This document shows, in pieces, positions 42,503-50,822 of a stretch of 64,000 bases of DNA. The position numbers and the translations under genes were made by a program. This stretch comes from Halomonas sp. SpR1 (GTDB lineage Bacteria > Pseudomonadota > Gammaproteobacteria > Pseudomonadales > Halomonadaceae): the NCBI RefSeq assembly GCF_031010175.1, contig NZ_JAUAMB010000010.1:1-64000 (forward strand), written 5' to 3'. Below the pieces are notes generated by a model. That model did no database searches. It was given only the letters and a program-made list of their open reading frames with translations, and was not told the origin of the DNA. How positions within the stretch are numbered: the first letter of the stretch is position 1; each line of letters opens with the position of its first letter.

Positions 42503-43015
42503 ATGCAGTGGCAGCAACGACTGGTGGTGCTACTCATTGCATGTTGTCCGTTCGCCGAAGTGGGGGCCTCCCCCGCTTCGGCGTCTGCGTTTATGCGCTT
42601 AGCCGTGGTGACCGAACAGGGCGATACCCTGGTGGATGAAGCGGTGCCTGCTGGCGGTCGCTGGTGTATCAAGTGGCAGCACTCCGTTGAACACTTCACG
42701 GTATTGGACTGCTATCGTAATACAGAGGGCGTCATGCAATTGGAGCGTAGCCATCAACCCGATTTTGCCGCCGGGCTCGGGCATATCTATGGCCGCGGTG
42801 AGCAGGTATCAGACGGTGAGGGCGGTTACTGGATCAATGCCATTAACGAACCTGTAGCAAATAACCGGTATGTGTTGAGGGTGGGTTCACCTGCTGTCAA
42901 TCATCGCGTGGTGTGGCCAGATGGCGAACATGCATCAGTAAGCCTGAGTGAGCACGCCGCTGGACAGCGGGTGACCATTCAACTGATAGATCCTCACGCA
43001 TCCCCGCGTGAATAA
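42503..43015 (+). CDS. DUF1850 protein of TAXI-TRAP operon
   Basis: 170 residues with an N-terminal signal peptide (MQWQQRLVVLLIACCPFAEV then GA). RWCIKWQHSVEHFTVLDCYR and FAAGLGHIYGRGEQVSDGEG are typical of DUF1850 proteins, which are encoded between TAXI binding protein and permease in many genomes. Its exact role is not known. The ATG at 42503 is preferred over an in-frame TTG at 42488. Confidence 0.82.
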   Translation: MQWQQRLVVLLIACCPFAEVGASPASASAFMRLAVVTEQGDTLVDEAVPAGGRWCIKWQHSVEHFTVLDCYRNTEGVMQLERSHQPDFAAGLGHIYGRGEQVSDGEGGYWINAINEPVANNRYVLRVGSPAVNHRVVWPDGEHASVSLSEHAAGQRVTIQLIDPHASPRE

Positions 43016-43047
43016 AAACGACATTAGTTAACGCTTCCGAGGACTTC

Positions 43048-45066
43048 ATGAGCGAATCCAAGCAACCGTCAAGCGTAGTGCCGGGCGGTAATGCGATTCA
43101 ACCCCGCATGGTGCTGTGGTCGATCACCATTGTGGCGGTGGGTCTTTCCCTGTTCCAACTCTATTCAGCCGGTATTCAGCCCTTAGGGCTTTTTTATCAG
43201 CGCAGTATTCACCTCGCATTGATCATGATACTGGCGTTTTTAATGTTCCCAGCCTTCGGCCCCACCCGTAAGCGTGGTGTATTGGGCTGGGGGCTTGATC
43301 TGGTGTTTTTTGCCGGTGCCATCCTCACCGGCGGTTACTTAGTGCTCAATCTGGATGAGATTTTTAGCCGTGCAGGTTTCTGGAATGACACCGATATTCT
43401 GGTTGCCTGTATTGCCACGGTGACGGTACTGGAAGCCAGCCGCCGCGCGGTGGGTTTTGGGATGACCGTGATCGGCCTATTGGCGATTGTTTACGCCTTT
43501 GCCGGGCCGCGGGGCGAGCTACCGTGGCTAGGCGAGTGGATGCCGGGCATTCTGGAGCACCGCGGCTACACTATTGACCGAGTCGCCGGTCAGCTCTACC
43601 TGGGCCAAGAGGGCATCTTTGGCCTGCCGCTAGGCGTCGCGGCCACCTATATCTTTATTTTTGTGCTGTTTGGCGCCTTTCTGGAGTGTACCGGGGCGGG
43701 CAAGTTCTTTATCGATATGGCCTATGCAGCGACCGGTCGTCAGCGCGGCGGGCCCGCCAAGGCGGCGGTATTAGCCTCGGCGGGCATGGGGTCGATTTCC
43801 GGTAGTGCGATTGCCAATGTGGTCACCACCGGCGCCTTTACCATTCCGTTAATGAAAAAACTTGGCTACAAAGCCAAGCAGGCGGGGGGTATCGAAGCCG
43901 CGGCCTCGACCGGCGGACAGATTATGCCGCCGCTGATGGGTGCCGGGGCGTTCTTGATCGCTGAGTACACCAATACGCCGTACTTGGAAATTGTCAAAAT
44001 CAGTATTTTGCCGGCGATTATGTATTTCGCCACGGTCTATCTGTTCGTCCACATTATTGCGCTTAAGCAGGGTATGCAGGGCCTGCCCAAAGACGAGTTG
44101 CCGCAGATGCGCCAAGTCATGAAAGATGGCTGGCACTTCCTGCTGCCGCTAGCCGTGCTGGTCTGGCTGCTGGCGATGAGTATGTCGCCGATGCGGGTAG
44201 GCTACTACGCAGTGATCACCATTTTGGCGGTAGCGGTATTGCGCTACGTGTTGTGGTTCTTCTTTGTGGCGCCCAGGCAGGGGCAGCCGGTGACCGCGAC
44301 GGCCGTTAAAGACGTGGTGCGCGCGGGTTTTGCCAAACTAATCGAGGGTTTGGAGTTAGGTGCTCGCAATGCGGTAGCGGTTTCCATGGCCTGTGCGGTG
44401 GCCGGGATTATTGTTGGCGTAGTCGGGTTGACCGGTTTAGGGCTTAAGTTCTCTTCCATGATGCTGGCTTTCTCCGGCGGCAACCTGGTGTTGGCGCTGG
44501 TGATGGTGCTGTTGGCAAGCCTGGTGCTGGGCATGGGGCTACCGGTTACCGCCAGCTATATCGTGCTCATTGTACTCGTCGGGCCTGCATTGACCGCTGA
44601 ATTCGGTGTGCCGCTACTGGTCGCCCACCTGGTGGTGTTCTGGTACTCCCAGGACTCCAACGTGACGCCGCCCATCGCGTTGGCAGGCTTTGCCGGAGCG
44701 GCGATTGCGGGCAGTAAACCGATGGAAACCAGCTTCCAGGCTTGGAAGTTTGCGAAAGGCCTCTACCTGATTCCGCTGTTTATGGTCTTTAACCCCGAAA
44801 TCATTATTGGTGGCCCGGTGCCAGTGGTGATCTGGAACGGGGTGATTGCCATTTTGGCGCTGGGTGCCTTTGCCGCGGCGCTGGAGGGCTATCTGTTTAC
44901 CAAAATGTCGTGGCTACCGCGCATCGCGATAACCGCCGCGATCTTTGGCGTGTTCTATCCCAACCTGATGACTGAGATTGCCGGTGTGGCGGTCATGGTT
45001 GTCGCCATTGTTGCTAACTGGCTGGCCAGCAAGCGTGAAGTGCGTGCGACGTCCGTTAGCGGGTAG
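43048..45066 (+). CDS. TRAP transporter fused permease (DctQM-type)
   Basis: Inner-membrane protein of 672 residues in which the small 4-helix and large 12-helix TRAP subunits are one chain. The DctM-like part shows ASAGMGSISGSAIANVVTTG, AAASTGGQIMPPLMGAGAFL, and in its second half LVLGMGLPVTASYIVL with WYSQDSNVTPPIALAGFAGA. It works with the TAXI binding protein as a sodium- or proton-driven importer. A strong terminator follows. Confidence 0.93.
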   Translation: MSESKQPSSVVPGGNAIQPRMVLWSITIVAVGLSLFQLYSAGIQPLGLFYQRSIHLALIMILAFLMFPAFGPTRKRGVLGWGLDLVFFAGAILTGGYLVLNLDEIFSRAGFWNDTDILVACIATVTVLEASRRAVGFGMTVIGLLAIVYAFAGPRGELPWLGEWMPGILEHRGYTIDRVAGQLYLGQEGIFGLPLGVAATYIFIFVLFGAFLECTGAGKFFIDMAYAATGRQRGGPAKAAVLASAGMGSISGSAIANVVTTGAFTIPLMKKLGYKAKQAGGIEAAASTGGQIMPPLMGAGAFLIAEYTNTPYLEIVKISILPAIMYFATVYLFVHIIALKQGMQGLPKDELPQMRQVMKDGWHFLLPLAVLVWLLAMSMSPMRVGYYAVITILAVAVLRYVLWFFFVAPRQGQPVTATAVKDVVRAGFAKLIEGLELGARNAVAVSMACAVAGIIVGVVGLTGLGLKFSSMMLAFSGGNLVLALVMVLLASLVLGMGLPVTASYIVLIVLVGPALTAEFGVPLLVAHLVVFWYSQDSNVTPPIALAGFAGAAIAGSKPMETSFQAWKFAKGLYLIPLFMVFNPEIIIGGPVPVVIWNGVIAILALGAFAAALEGYLFTKMSWLPRIAITAAIFGVFYPNLMTEIAGVAVMVVAIVANWLASKREVRATSVSG

Positions 45067-45111
45067 TCGTTAGGCACAACCGACTGCTAGAGTGAAAAAG
45101 AGCCAGTGACA

Positions 45112-45144
45112 AAAAGGCCCGGAGATCTAATCTCCGGGCCTTTT
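45112..45144. terminator. Bidirectional intrinsic terminator
   Basis: AAAAGGCCCGGAGAT (45112-45126), loop CTA and ATCTCCGGGCCTTTT (45130-45144): a perfect 15-bp stem with A-run and T-run at its feet. It ends the TRAP operon and can also serve the convergent PBP1A gene. Confidence 0.9.
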
Positions 45145-45148
45145 GCAT

Positions 45149-45208
45149 GCTGGGCTAAGGTATAGCTGAGCTAAGATATGGCTGGGCTAAGAATGGCTGA
45201 ATTAGAAG
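45149..45208. repeat. 16-nt tandem repeat at the 3' end of the PBP1A gene
   Basis: Units GCTGGGCTAAGGTATA (45149), GCTGAGCTAAGATATG (45165), GCTGGGCTAAGAATG (45181, one base shorter) and a partial GCTGAATTAGAAG (45196). The last unit contains the PBP1A stop codon (complement of TTA at 45202). The repeat is thus an extension from the coding end into the spacer. Confidence 0.75.
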
Positions 45209-47727
45209 ATCGACTCAGCAGTGCCTGAACCCTGGGAGCCACTGGCCTCTTCCAGCTCGCGACTAATGCGGCGCTGCTGGTAATCCGGCAGGTGATCCTG
45301 ATGGAACAGCTCGATAATTCCGCCAGACTGGCCGTCCGCTAAGCGCCGGCCGGTATCTGGATCCACGCGGGCAGTAACAATCGTCGCGGGGCGTTCGGGC
45401 ACGGCATTCGGGGTTCCTTCCAAGGCATCACCCATAAACTCGACCCATATGGGTAGTGCGGCCTGAGCGCCATACTCGGAGATGGTTTCGTTGCTGTCTT
45501 TGCCGACCCATACTGTAGTCACGAGATTGCTGTTGAAACCCGCAAACCAAGCGTCACGCTGGCTGTTAGTGGTACCGGTTTTGCCGACGATATCTTCACG
45601 ATTAAGGCTAAGTGCGCCGCGGCCAGTGCCCGAGGTGATTACGTCACGCAGCATATCACGCAGGATATAGACAGCCGCCGGGTCGGCGACCCGTTTGGCG
45701 ATCGGGTATTCGCGGCCATCGATTTCCACTGTCTCCTGACCTTCGGCACAGCTAGGGCAGGCAACCGGCGGCGTGGCTTCATCGATGACTTCGTTATCAT
45801 CGTCACGGGTTACCCGCTCAATAAACCAGGGCGACACCTGAAAGCCGCCGTTGGCGAGTACCGCATAAGCGTTGGTCATTTCCATGGGCGTTAAGCTTGC
45901 GCTACCTAATGCTAGCGATAAGCCATTGGGTAGCTGGGTGGGCGAGAAGCCGAAGCCTTCCAAAAAGTTAATCGTGTAATCCAGGCCCATGGTCTGCAGC
46001 ACGCGGATAGTGACCAGGTTGCGCGAACGGGCGAGGGCCGGACGTAAGCGCATTGGGCCCTGGAAATCGCGGCTGGAGTTGACCGGCCGCCACAGCGAGT
46101 TGCTGCCGTCGTCGAGTACCACGGGCGAATCGTTAACGACGCTGGCGGCGTTCATCTCACCATCTTCAAGAGCTGCTAAGTAAATAAACGGTTTGAAGAT
46201 TGAGCCTGACTGGCGCCGCGCTTGTACCGCACGGTTAAACTTACTGGCGTTAAAGTCGAAGCCGCCCTGAAGAGCCAGGATAGCGCCCGTTTGCGGGTCT
46301 TGAGCGACCAGCGAGCCTTCTGCGTCTGGCTGTTGAGAGAGGCGTAGCGAGCCATCTTCATTCTCAATTACGCGCACCATATCACCGCGTACGGCAATCT
46401 CTTCAGCCGAACTGGGCTCGGCGCCACGGCTACGTGGGCTCAGGTAAGGGCGTGCCCAGCTCAAGCCGTCCCAGTCAATGGTCTGTAGGCCATTGTCGCG
46501 GGTCAGTACCTGCATTTCGCGGCCACTGCTCTCTACCACAATGGCAGGCTGGAGCAGCCCGTAGTTGGGGGTGCGTTCAAGCACCTGCACCCAGTTGCTG
46601 ACGTCGCCCTCAATGCCTTCGACTTCTGTCTGACTGCGCTGGGCGGCTTGGCGTGCGGTCTCGCGAATCTCGGGTGACTCGGAAAGCTCCTCTTCAAGCC
46701 CTTGGGTGGCGGTTTGCTCCTGGGCTTCCACAAGGCTCGCGGCAATCTCGCGTTGCTCCGGCCCGCGCCAGCCATGGCGCAGGTCGTAGGCCGTTAGCCC
46801 GTTGGCGAGCGCTTGGCGGGCAAAGGGTTGCAGCTCGCTATCAATGGTGGTGTAAATCCGATAGCCGCCGGTGTAGGCCTCATCACCAAAGCGCTCCACC
46901 GCATACTGACGGGCCATCTCAGAAACATAGGCGGCATCGACTTCAGCTTGGGTGTAGTGACGACGAGCTGTGACGGGCTCCTGAACGGCCGCTTGGTAGG
47001 TGGCGTCATCGATATGCCCCAGCTCGCGCATGCGGAATAGAATCCAGTTGCGACGAATCAGCGAACGCTCGGAGTTAGCCAGCGGGTTAAAGGCAGAAGG
47101 TGCCTTAGGTAAACCGGCAATCATGGCCGTTTGCGCCAGGCTAAGTTCGGCGAGCGGCTTGTCGTAATAGGTTTCAGCGGCGGCGGCGATACCATAGGCG
47201 CGATTACCCAGGAAAATCTTGTTCACATAAAGCTCGAAGATTTGCTCTTTATCGAGTATCTGCTCCATTTGCAGCGCCAGCAGAATTTCACGAATTTTGC
47301 GCGTAAACGTCTGATCAAGCGTCAACATATAGTTACGCGCGACCTGCATGGTGATCGTCGAGCCGCCGGATTGAATATCGCCACTCATCGCCAGTTGAAC
47401 CACGGCCCGCGCCAAGCCACGCGGGTCGACCCCCGCGTGGTCGAAGTAGCTGGCATCTTCGGCGGCGGTCAAAGCGTCGATCATATCTTGTGGAATTTCG
47501 TCAAAATTGATCGCCATGCGGCGCTCTTCACCGAATTCGCCAATCAGCTTACCGTCCTGGGTAAAAATACGCAGCGGCGTGTGCAGTTCAAAGTCCTGCA
47601 GTTGGCGTACGTCTGGCAGACCCGGCGCAAAGTAAATGGCGGCTCCCACTACGGCTAACACACTAGCACCGACCAACGACACGATGAGAAAAAACAGCGA
47701 CACAATAAGGTTTCTAAGAAACGTCAT
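45202..47727 (-). CDS. mrcA: Penicillin-binding protein 1A
   Basis: Bifunctional class A PBP, 841 residues. N-terminal membrane anchor (FLRNLIVSLFFLIVSLVG); glycosyltransferase domain with AAEDASYFDHAGVDPRGLAR and STITMQVARNYML; OB-like insert as in Pseudomonas/E. coli PBP1A; transpeptidase with SGSIFKPFIYLAAL (SxxK serine), SRN in LARSRNLVTIR, and KTGTTNSQRDAWF. It builds and cross-links peptidoglycan in the periplasm. The start at 47727 places the anchor at the N terminus; 47766 is possible. Divergent from pilM, as in other gammaproteobacteria. Confidence 0.95.
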   Translation of the reverse strand: MTFLRNLIVSLFFLIVSLVGASVLAVVGAAIYFAPGLPDVRQLQDFELHTPLRIFTQDGKLIGEFGEERRMAINFDEIPQDMIDALTAAEDASYFDHAGVDPRGLARAVVQLAMSGDIQSGGSTITMQVARNYMLTLDQTFTRKIREILLALQMEQILDKEQIFELYVNKIFLGNRAYGIAAAAETYYDKPLAELSLAQTAMIAGLPKAPSAFNPLANSERSLIRRNWILFRMRELGHIDDATYQAAVQEPVTARRHYTQAEVDAAYVSEMARQYAVERFGDEAYTGGYRIYTTIDSELQPFARQALANGLTAYDLRHGWRGPEQREIAASLVEAQEQTATQGLEEELSESPEIRETARQAAQRSQTEVEGIEGDVSNWVQVLERTPNYGLLQPAIVVESSGREMQVLTRDNGLQTIDWDGLSWARPYLSPRSRGAEPSSAEEIAVRGDMVRVIENEDGSLRLSQQPDAEGSLVAQDPQTGAILALQGGFDFNASKFNRAVQARRQSGSIFKPFIYLAALEDGEMNAASVVNDSPVVLDDGSNSLWRPVNSSRDFQGPMRLRPALARSRNLVTIRVLQTMGLDYTINFLEGFGFSPTQLPNGLSLALGSASLTPMEMTNAYAVLANGGFQVSPWFIERVTRDDDNEVIDEATPPVACPSCAEGQETVEIDGREYPIAKRVADPAAVYILRDMLRDVITSGTGRGALSLNREDIVGKTGTTNSQRDAWFAGFNSNLVTTVWVGKDSNETISEYGAQAALPIWVEFMGDALEGTPNAVPERPATIVTARVDPDTGRRLADGQSGGIIELFHQDHLPDYQQRRISRELEEASGSQGSGTAESIF

Positions 47728-47853
47728 GTACGGAGAGCACCCTGGGAAGAATGAAAAGATCGGCATCTAAACGGCCGTATCATGCAATTGGCAGCCATTA
47801 TAGGAACCTGAGGCGGCGGCCACCAGTGTTGATATGCGCTAAGTTGCTTCACG

Positions 47854-47865
47854 TGTGACGTCACA
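47854..47865. promoter_or_regulatory. Perfect palindrome in mrcA-pilM divergent promoter region
   Basis: TGTGACGTCACA is a 12-bp perfect palindrome about 75 nt before the pilM start and 125 nt from the mrcA start. It has the half-sites of a CRP/Vfr-type operator (TGTGA and TCACA), but with 2 bp rather than 6 bp between them, so the binding protein is unclear. Confidence 0.35.
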
Positions 47866-47930
47866 AAAAATCATGTAACCTCAAACCACATGTGAAAAAC
47901 GGGCGAAAAGCAGGCGGAGCCAGACCCAAT

Positions 47931-48992
47931 ATGCGCTTTCTAAAACCGGGTAAGGGGTTGATCGGCGTCGATATTACCTCGGCAAACGTCAAGCTGCTTG
48001 AGCTTAAACAGTGCCATGATAATTACCAAGTAGAAAGCTATGCCGTACGGCCACTGCGTGAAGGGGCGGTCGTGGAGCGCCGAATCCGCGATATTGATGA
48101 TGTAGCCAGTGTGCTTAGCCGCGCCGTGAAGCACGCCAAACCCTCTACCCGTAAAGCGGCGGTGACTGTTCCCGCCAGTGCCGCGATTACCAAAACGCTA
48201 AGCTTCCCTATCGGGCTAAGTGAAGAGGAGATTGAAGAGCGCATCGTGGTCGAATCTGACCGCCATATTCCGTTTCCGTTCAATGAAGTGGCATTTGATT
48301 TTGAGTGCCTTGGCCCCGCCCCATTTGACGATGAGCAGCAGCAGGTGGTGCTGGTCGCCTGTCGACAGCAGGATGTGACCCAGCTTACCGACACGCTCGA
48401 GCGAGCGGGTTTGGAACCCGTGGCAGTGGACGTGGAAACCTTTGCCATGGAGCGTTCGCTCGCCGAGTTGCGTCGCCAGCTAAACGTAGAGAAGGATCCC
48501 ACTGCCTGCGTTGGGTTGGTGGATATTGGCGCCAATATGAATGCCTTCCACGTCGTACGTGATGGGCATATCGTTTATACCCGCGACACGGTGTTTGGCG
48601 GCCGCCAGCTCACCGATGCGATTCGCGACCATTATGACTTAAGCATGGAGGAGGCGGGCTTCGCCAAAAAGCGCGGCGGGCTACCCGACGATTACCATGA
48701 GCGTGTGCTCAACCCTTTTCTGGAAACCGTGGTGCAGCAGGTGGGGCGCTCCCTGCAGCTCTACTACACCGCCGGACGTCGGCAAGAGGTGAAACACATT
48801 GTACTGGCGGGTGGTTCGAGCGTGATTCCCGGGCTTGCCGAGCGCATTGCTGAGGATAGCGGTATGTCGGTGACCATTGCCAACCCTTTCCAGCGCATGC
48901 GGGTGAATCAGCGGTTAAATCTTCAGGCCTTAACCAATGACGCCCCAGCAATGCTTACCGCGGGTGGGCTGGCCATGAGGGTTAGTCAATGA
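47931..48992 (+). CDS. pilM: Type IV pilus assembly protein PilM
   Basis: Actin-like ATPase fold, 353 residues from MRFLKPGKGLIGVDITSANV. Phosphate-binding LIGVDITSANVKLLEL, the PilM-specific VESDRHIPFPFNEVAFDFE, VGLVDIGANMNAFHVV and IVLAGGSSVIPGLAERI are present. It sits on the cytoplasmic face and binds the PilN N terminus to build the pilus alignment complex. An in-frame GTG at 47892 would add 13 residues; the ATG fits the family better. Confidence 0.94.
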   Translation: MRFLKPGKGLIGVDITSANVKLLELKQCHDNYQVESYAVRPLREGAVVERRIRDIDDVASVLSRAVKHAKPSTRKAAVTVPASAAITKTLSFPIGLSEEEIEERIVVESDRHIPFPFNEVAFDFECLGPAPFDDEQQQVVLVACRQQDVTQLTDTLERAGLEPVAVDVETFAMERSLAELRRQLNVEKDPTACVGLVDIGANMNAFHVVRDGHIVYTRDTVFGGRQLTDAIRDHYDLSMEEAGFAKKRGGLPDDYHERVLNPFLETVVQQVGRSLQLYYTAGRRQEVKHIVLAGGSSVIPGLAERIAEDSGMSVTIANPFQRMRVNQRLNLQALTNDAPAMLTAGGLAMRVSQ

Positions 48993-49020
48993 GGGTTGGT
49001 CAATGAGAATTAACCAATGA
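48979..49020. repeat. Three-copy 14-nt repeat spanning the pilM-pilN junction
   Basis: GGGTTAGTCAATGA (48979), GGGTTGGTCAATGA (48993) and GAATTAACCAATGA (49007) follow each other without gap. The first holds the pilM stop codon and the third supplies the pilN ATG, so each unit offers an AATGA stop/start overlap. Confidence 0.75.
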
Positions 49021-49589
49021 GCATGACGATTAACCTGCTGCCCTGGCGGGAAGCGCAGCGTGAACGGCGCACCCGTAAATTCTACGCCGTGGTGGCGGGC
49101 ATGCTGGTGCTTGGCATCGTGCTGGGGTTGCTTGTCTCGTATGTTTATCAGCTCAAGCTGGCCGCCCAGCAGCAGCGTAATGCCACTATTAGTGACCACA
49201 TTGAGCGTCTTAATGCCGATATTGAGGGCGTCTCACACTACGCCAGCGACGCCGAACGGTTAGGCGAGCAGATCGCGGTTTTTCAGGCACTGCAGGCCGA
49301 ACGAACGGATGCGGTGCAGCTATTTAATGACGTGGCGGAGAGCGTGGCCAATGGCGTCATTTATCAACGCTTAGCGAAAAATGGTAACAGCGTTAGCGTC
49401 ACCGCGGTGGCGGGCAGCGAGCGTCAGGTTTCCGAACAGCTGCGCCGTATTGCCGCTCTGCCAGGGTTGGCTGTGCCCTCGCTCTCAGCGGTAGAGAGTG
49501 AGCCAAATGGCTCAGGCCGGGTATTTCGTTTTGAGGTGGAACAGCTCACCGCCCCGCTGCCGCAAAGTGATGAGGAGGCGCTTCCATGA
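49017..49589 (+). CDS. pilN: Type IV pilus assembly protein PilN
   Basis: 190 residues: cytoplasmic tail INLLPWREAQRERR, the conserved PilM-binding motif, then one membrane helix (FYAVVAGMLVLGIVLGLLVS) and a periplasmic coiled-coil plus ferredoxin-like domain. It couples PilM to PilO. The ATG lies inside a short tandem repeat, and a second ATG two codons later is also usable. Ends in a 4-nt overlap with pilO. Confidence 0.94.
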   Translation: MSMTINLLPWREAQRERRTRKFYAVVAGMLVLGIVLGLLVSYVYQLKLAAQQQRNATISDHIERLNADIEGVSHYASDAERLGEQIAVFQALQAERTDAVQLFNDVAESVANGVIYQRLAKNGNSVSVTAVAGSERQVSEQLRRIAALPGLAVPSLSAVESEPNGSGRVFRFEVEQLTAPLPQSDEEALP

Positions 49590-50245
49590 CCCTAAACCGC
49601 GAGCAGTGGGCGCTTGAGTGGCAGCGGCTGCGGGAGGTTGACTGGCGGGATCTGGATATCAAAGAGGCCGGCGGCTGGCCGTGGCTATTAAAAGTATTGT
49701 GCTGCTGCTTGGCGCTGCTGGTGGGCTTATGTGTGATGATGTGGTTCGTGGTGAGTGAACAGCGTGATGCCTTTACGGCGGCTCAGCGCCAGGAGGTCAG
49801 GCTGCTGAGCGAATACCGCAGTAAAGCCTCCCAAGCGGCTTTTCTGCCGGAAATGCGTCAGCAGTTGGCGACTCTGGAGGGGCAGGCGGGGCGTTTGCGT
49901 ACCATGCTACCAACCGATGCGGAAATCCCCTCGCTACTGGATAGCATTAGCGACGCCGCCGTCGATAACCGCCTGACCATTGAAACGATTCGGCTGCGCC
50001 CAACGCAAACCCAGTCCCATTATGTCGAGCAACCGCTGGATATACAGGTGCGCGGTGGCTATCACCAATTGGCGCGCTTTAGTGCTGACATTGCCGCGCT
50101 GCCCCGTATGGTGACCCAGCACGATTTTACCTTGGAGCCCGTTGATGGTCGTGGCGAGACGCTGCGCCTTTCGTTGCTCGCGCGGATCTACCGCTATGTA
50201 GAGGAGAGCGAGGCGCCCTCCACTGAGGGGGCGGGCGCGCCATGA
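49586..50245 (+). CDS. pilO: Type IV pilus assembly protein PilO
   Basis: 219 residues with a cytoplasmic stretch, one membrane helix (LLKVLCCCLALLVGLCVMMW) and a periplasmic coiled coil followed by the PilO core (MLPTDAEIPSLLDSISDAAV, VRGGYHQLARFSADIAALPR). It forms heterodimers with PilN. 4-nt overlaps at both ends tie it to pilN and pilP. Confidence 0.93.
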   Translation: MTLNREQWALEWQRLREVDWRDLDIKEAGGWPWLLKVLCCCLALLVGLCVMMWFVVSEQRDAFTAAQRQEVRLLSEYRSKASQAAFLPEMRQQLATLEGQAGRLRTMLPTDAEIPSLLDSISDAAVDNRLTIETIRLRPTQTQSHYVEQPLDIQVRGGYHQLARFSADIAALPRMVTQHDFTLEPVDGRGETLRLSLLARIYRYVEESEAPSTEGAGAP

Positions 50246-50808
50246 CCGCTAAACAAAAAACAGCGCTACCTGCGGTAAGGGCAGCCTCGGCTATGTCCCT
50301 GGCGTTCTCAGCGGCGATGCTAACAGGCTGTGCGGATGCCGATTTAGCTCAGCTAGAGGATACGTTGGCGGCCATTCGTCACTCCCCAGGAGGTCAGCCG
50401 CCGGTTATGGTTGTGGCGTTGCCCGAAAGCCGAGGTTTATCCTATTTGTATAGCGACGGGCGCAGCCCCTTTTTGCCCCCCGAAGCGATTGCTCAGGGTG
50501 GTGCTGATCGTAACGAAGGCGTTCTCGCACCTGACCCGCAGCGCACGCCAGAGCCGCTGGAGCGCTTCTCACTGCAAGAGCTGCGATTGGTCGGTACGAT
50601 GCGTATGGGAGGGCGGCAGGTGGCATTGATTGCATCTCCAGATGGCAATGTGACCAGCGTGAAAGAGGGCAACTATCTGGGCACCGACTATGGGCGTATC
50701 GCTCAGATCAGCGCCCAGGAAATACGCGTTACCGAGCGGGTGTTTACCCCTCGTGAAGGGTGGCAGGAGCGGCAAGTGTCGCTAGTTATCAATGAAAATA
50801 ACGAGTAA
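50242..50808 (+). CDS. pilP: Type IV pilus lipoprotein PilP
   Basis: 188 residues. The signal sequence ends in lipobox LTGC; the mature part is a disordered linker then a beta-sandwich (LEALPRFSLQELRLVG-like ERFSLQELRLVGTMRMGGRQ, VALIASPDGNVTSVKEGNYL, GTDYGRIAQI). It bridges the PilNO ring to the PilQ secretin. It overlaps pilO by 4 nt and lies 14 nt before pilQ. Confidence 0.92.
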   Translation: MTAKQKTALPAVRAASAMSLAFSAAMLTGCADADLAQLEDTLAAIRHSPGGQPPVMVVALPESRGLSYLYSDGRSPFLPPEAIAQGGADRNEGVLAPDPQRTPEPLERFSLQELRLVGTMRMGGRQVALIASPDGNVTSVKEGNYLGTDYGRIAQISAQEIRVTERVFTPREGWQERQVSLVINENNE

Positions 50809-50822
50809 GCGGATAATAGCTC

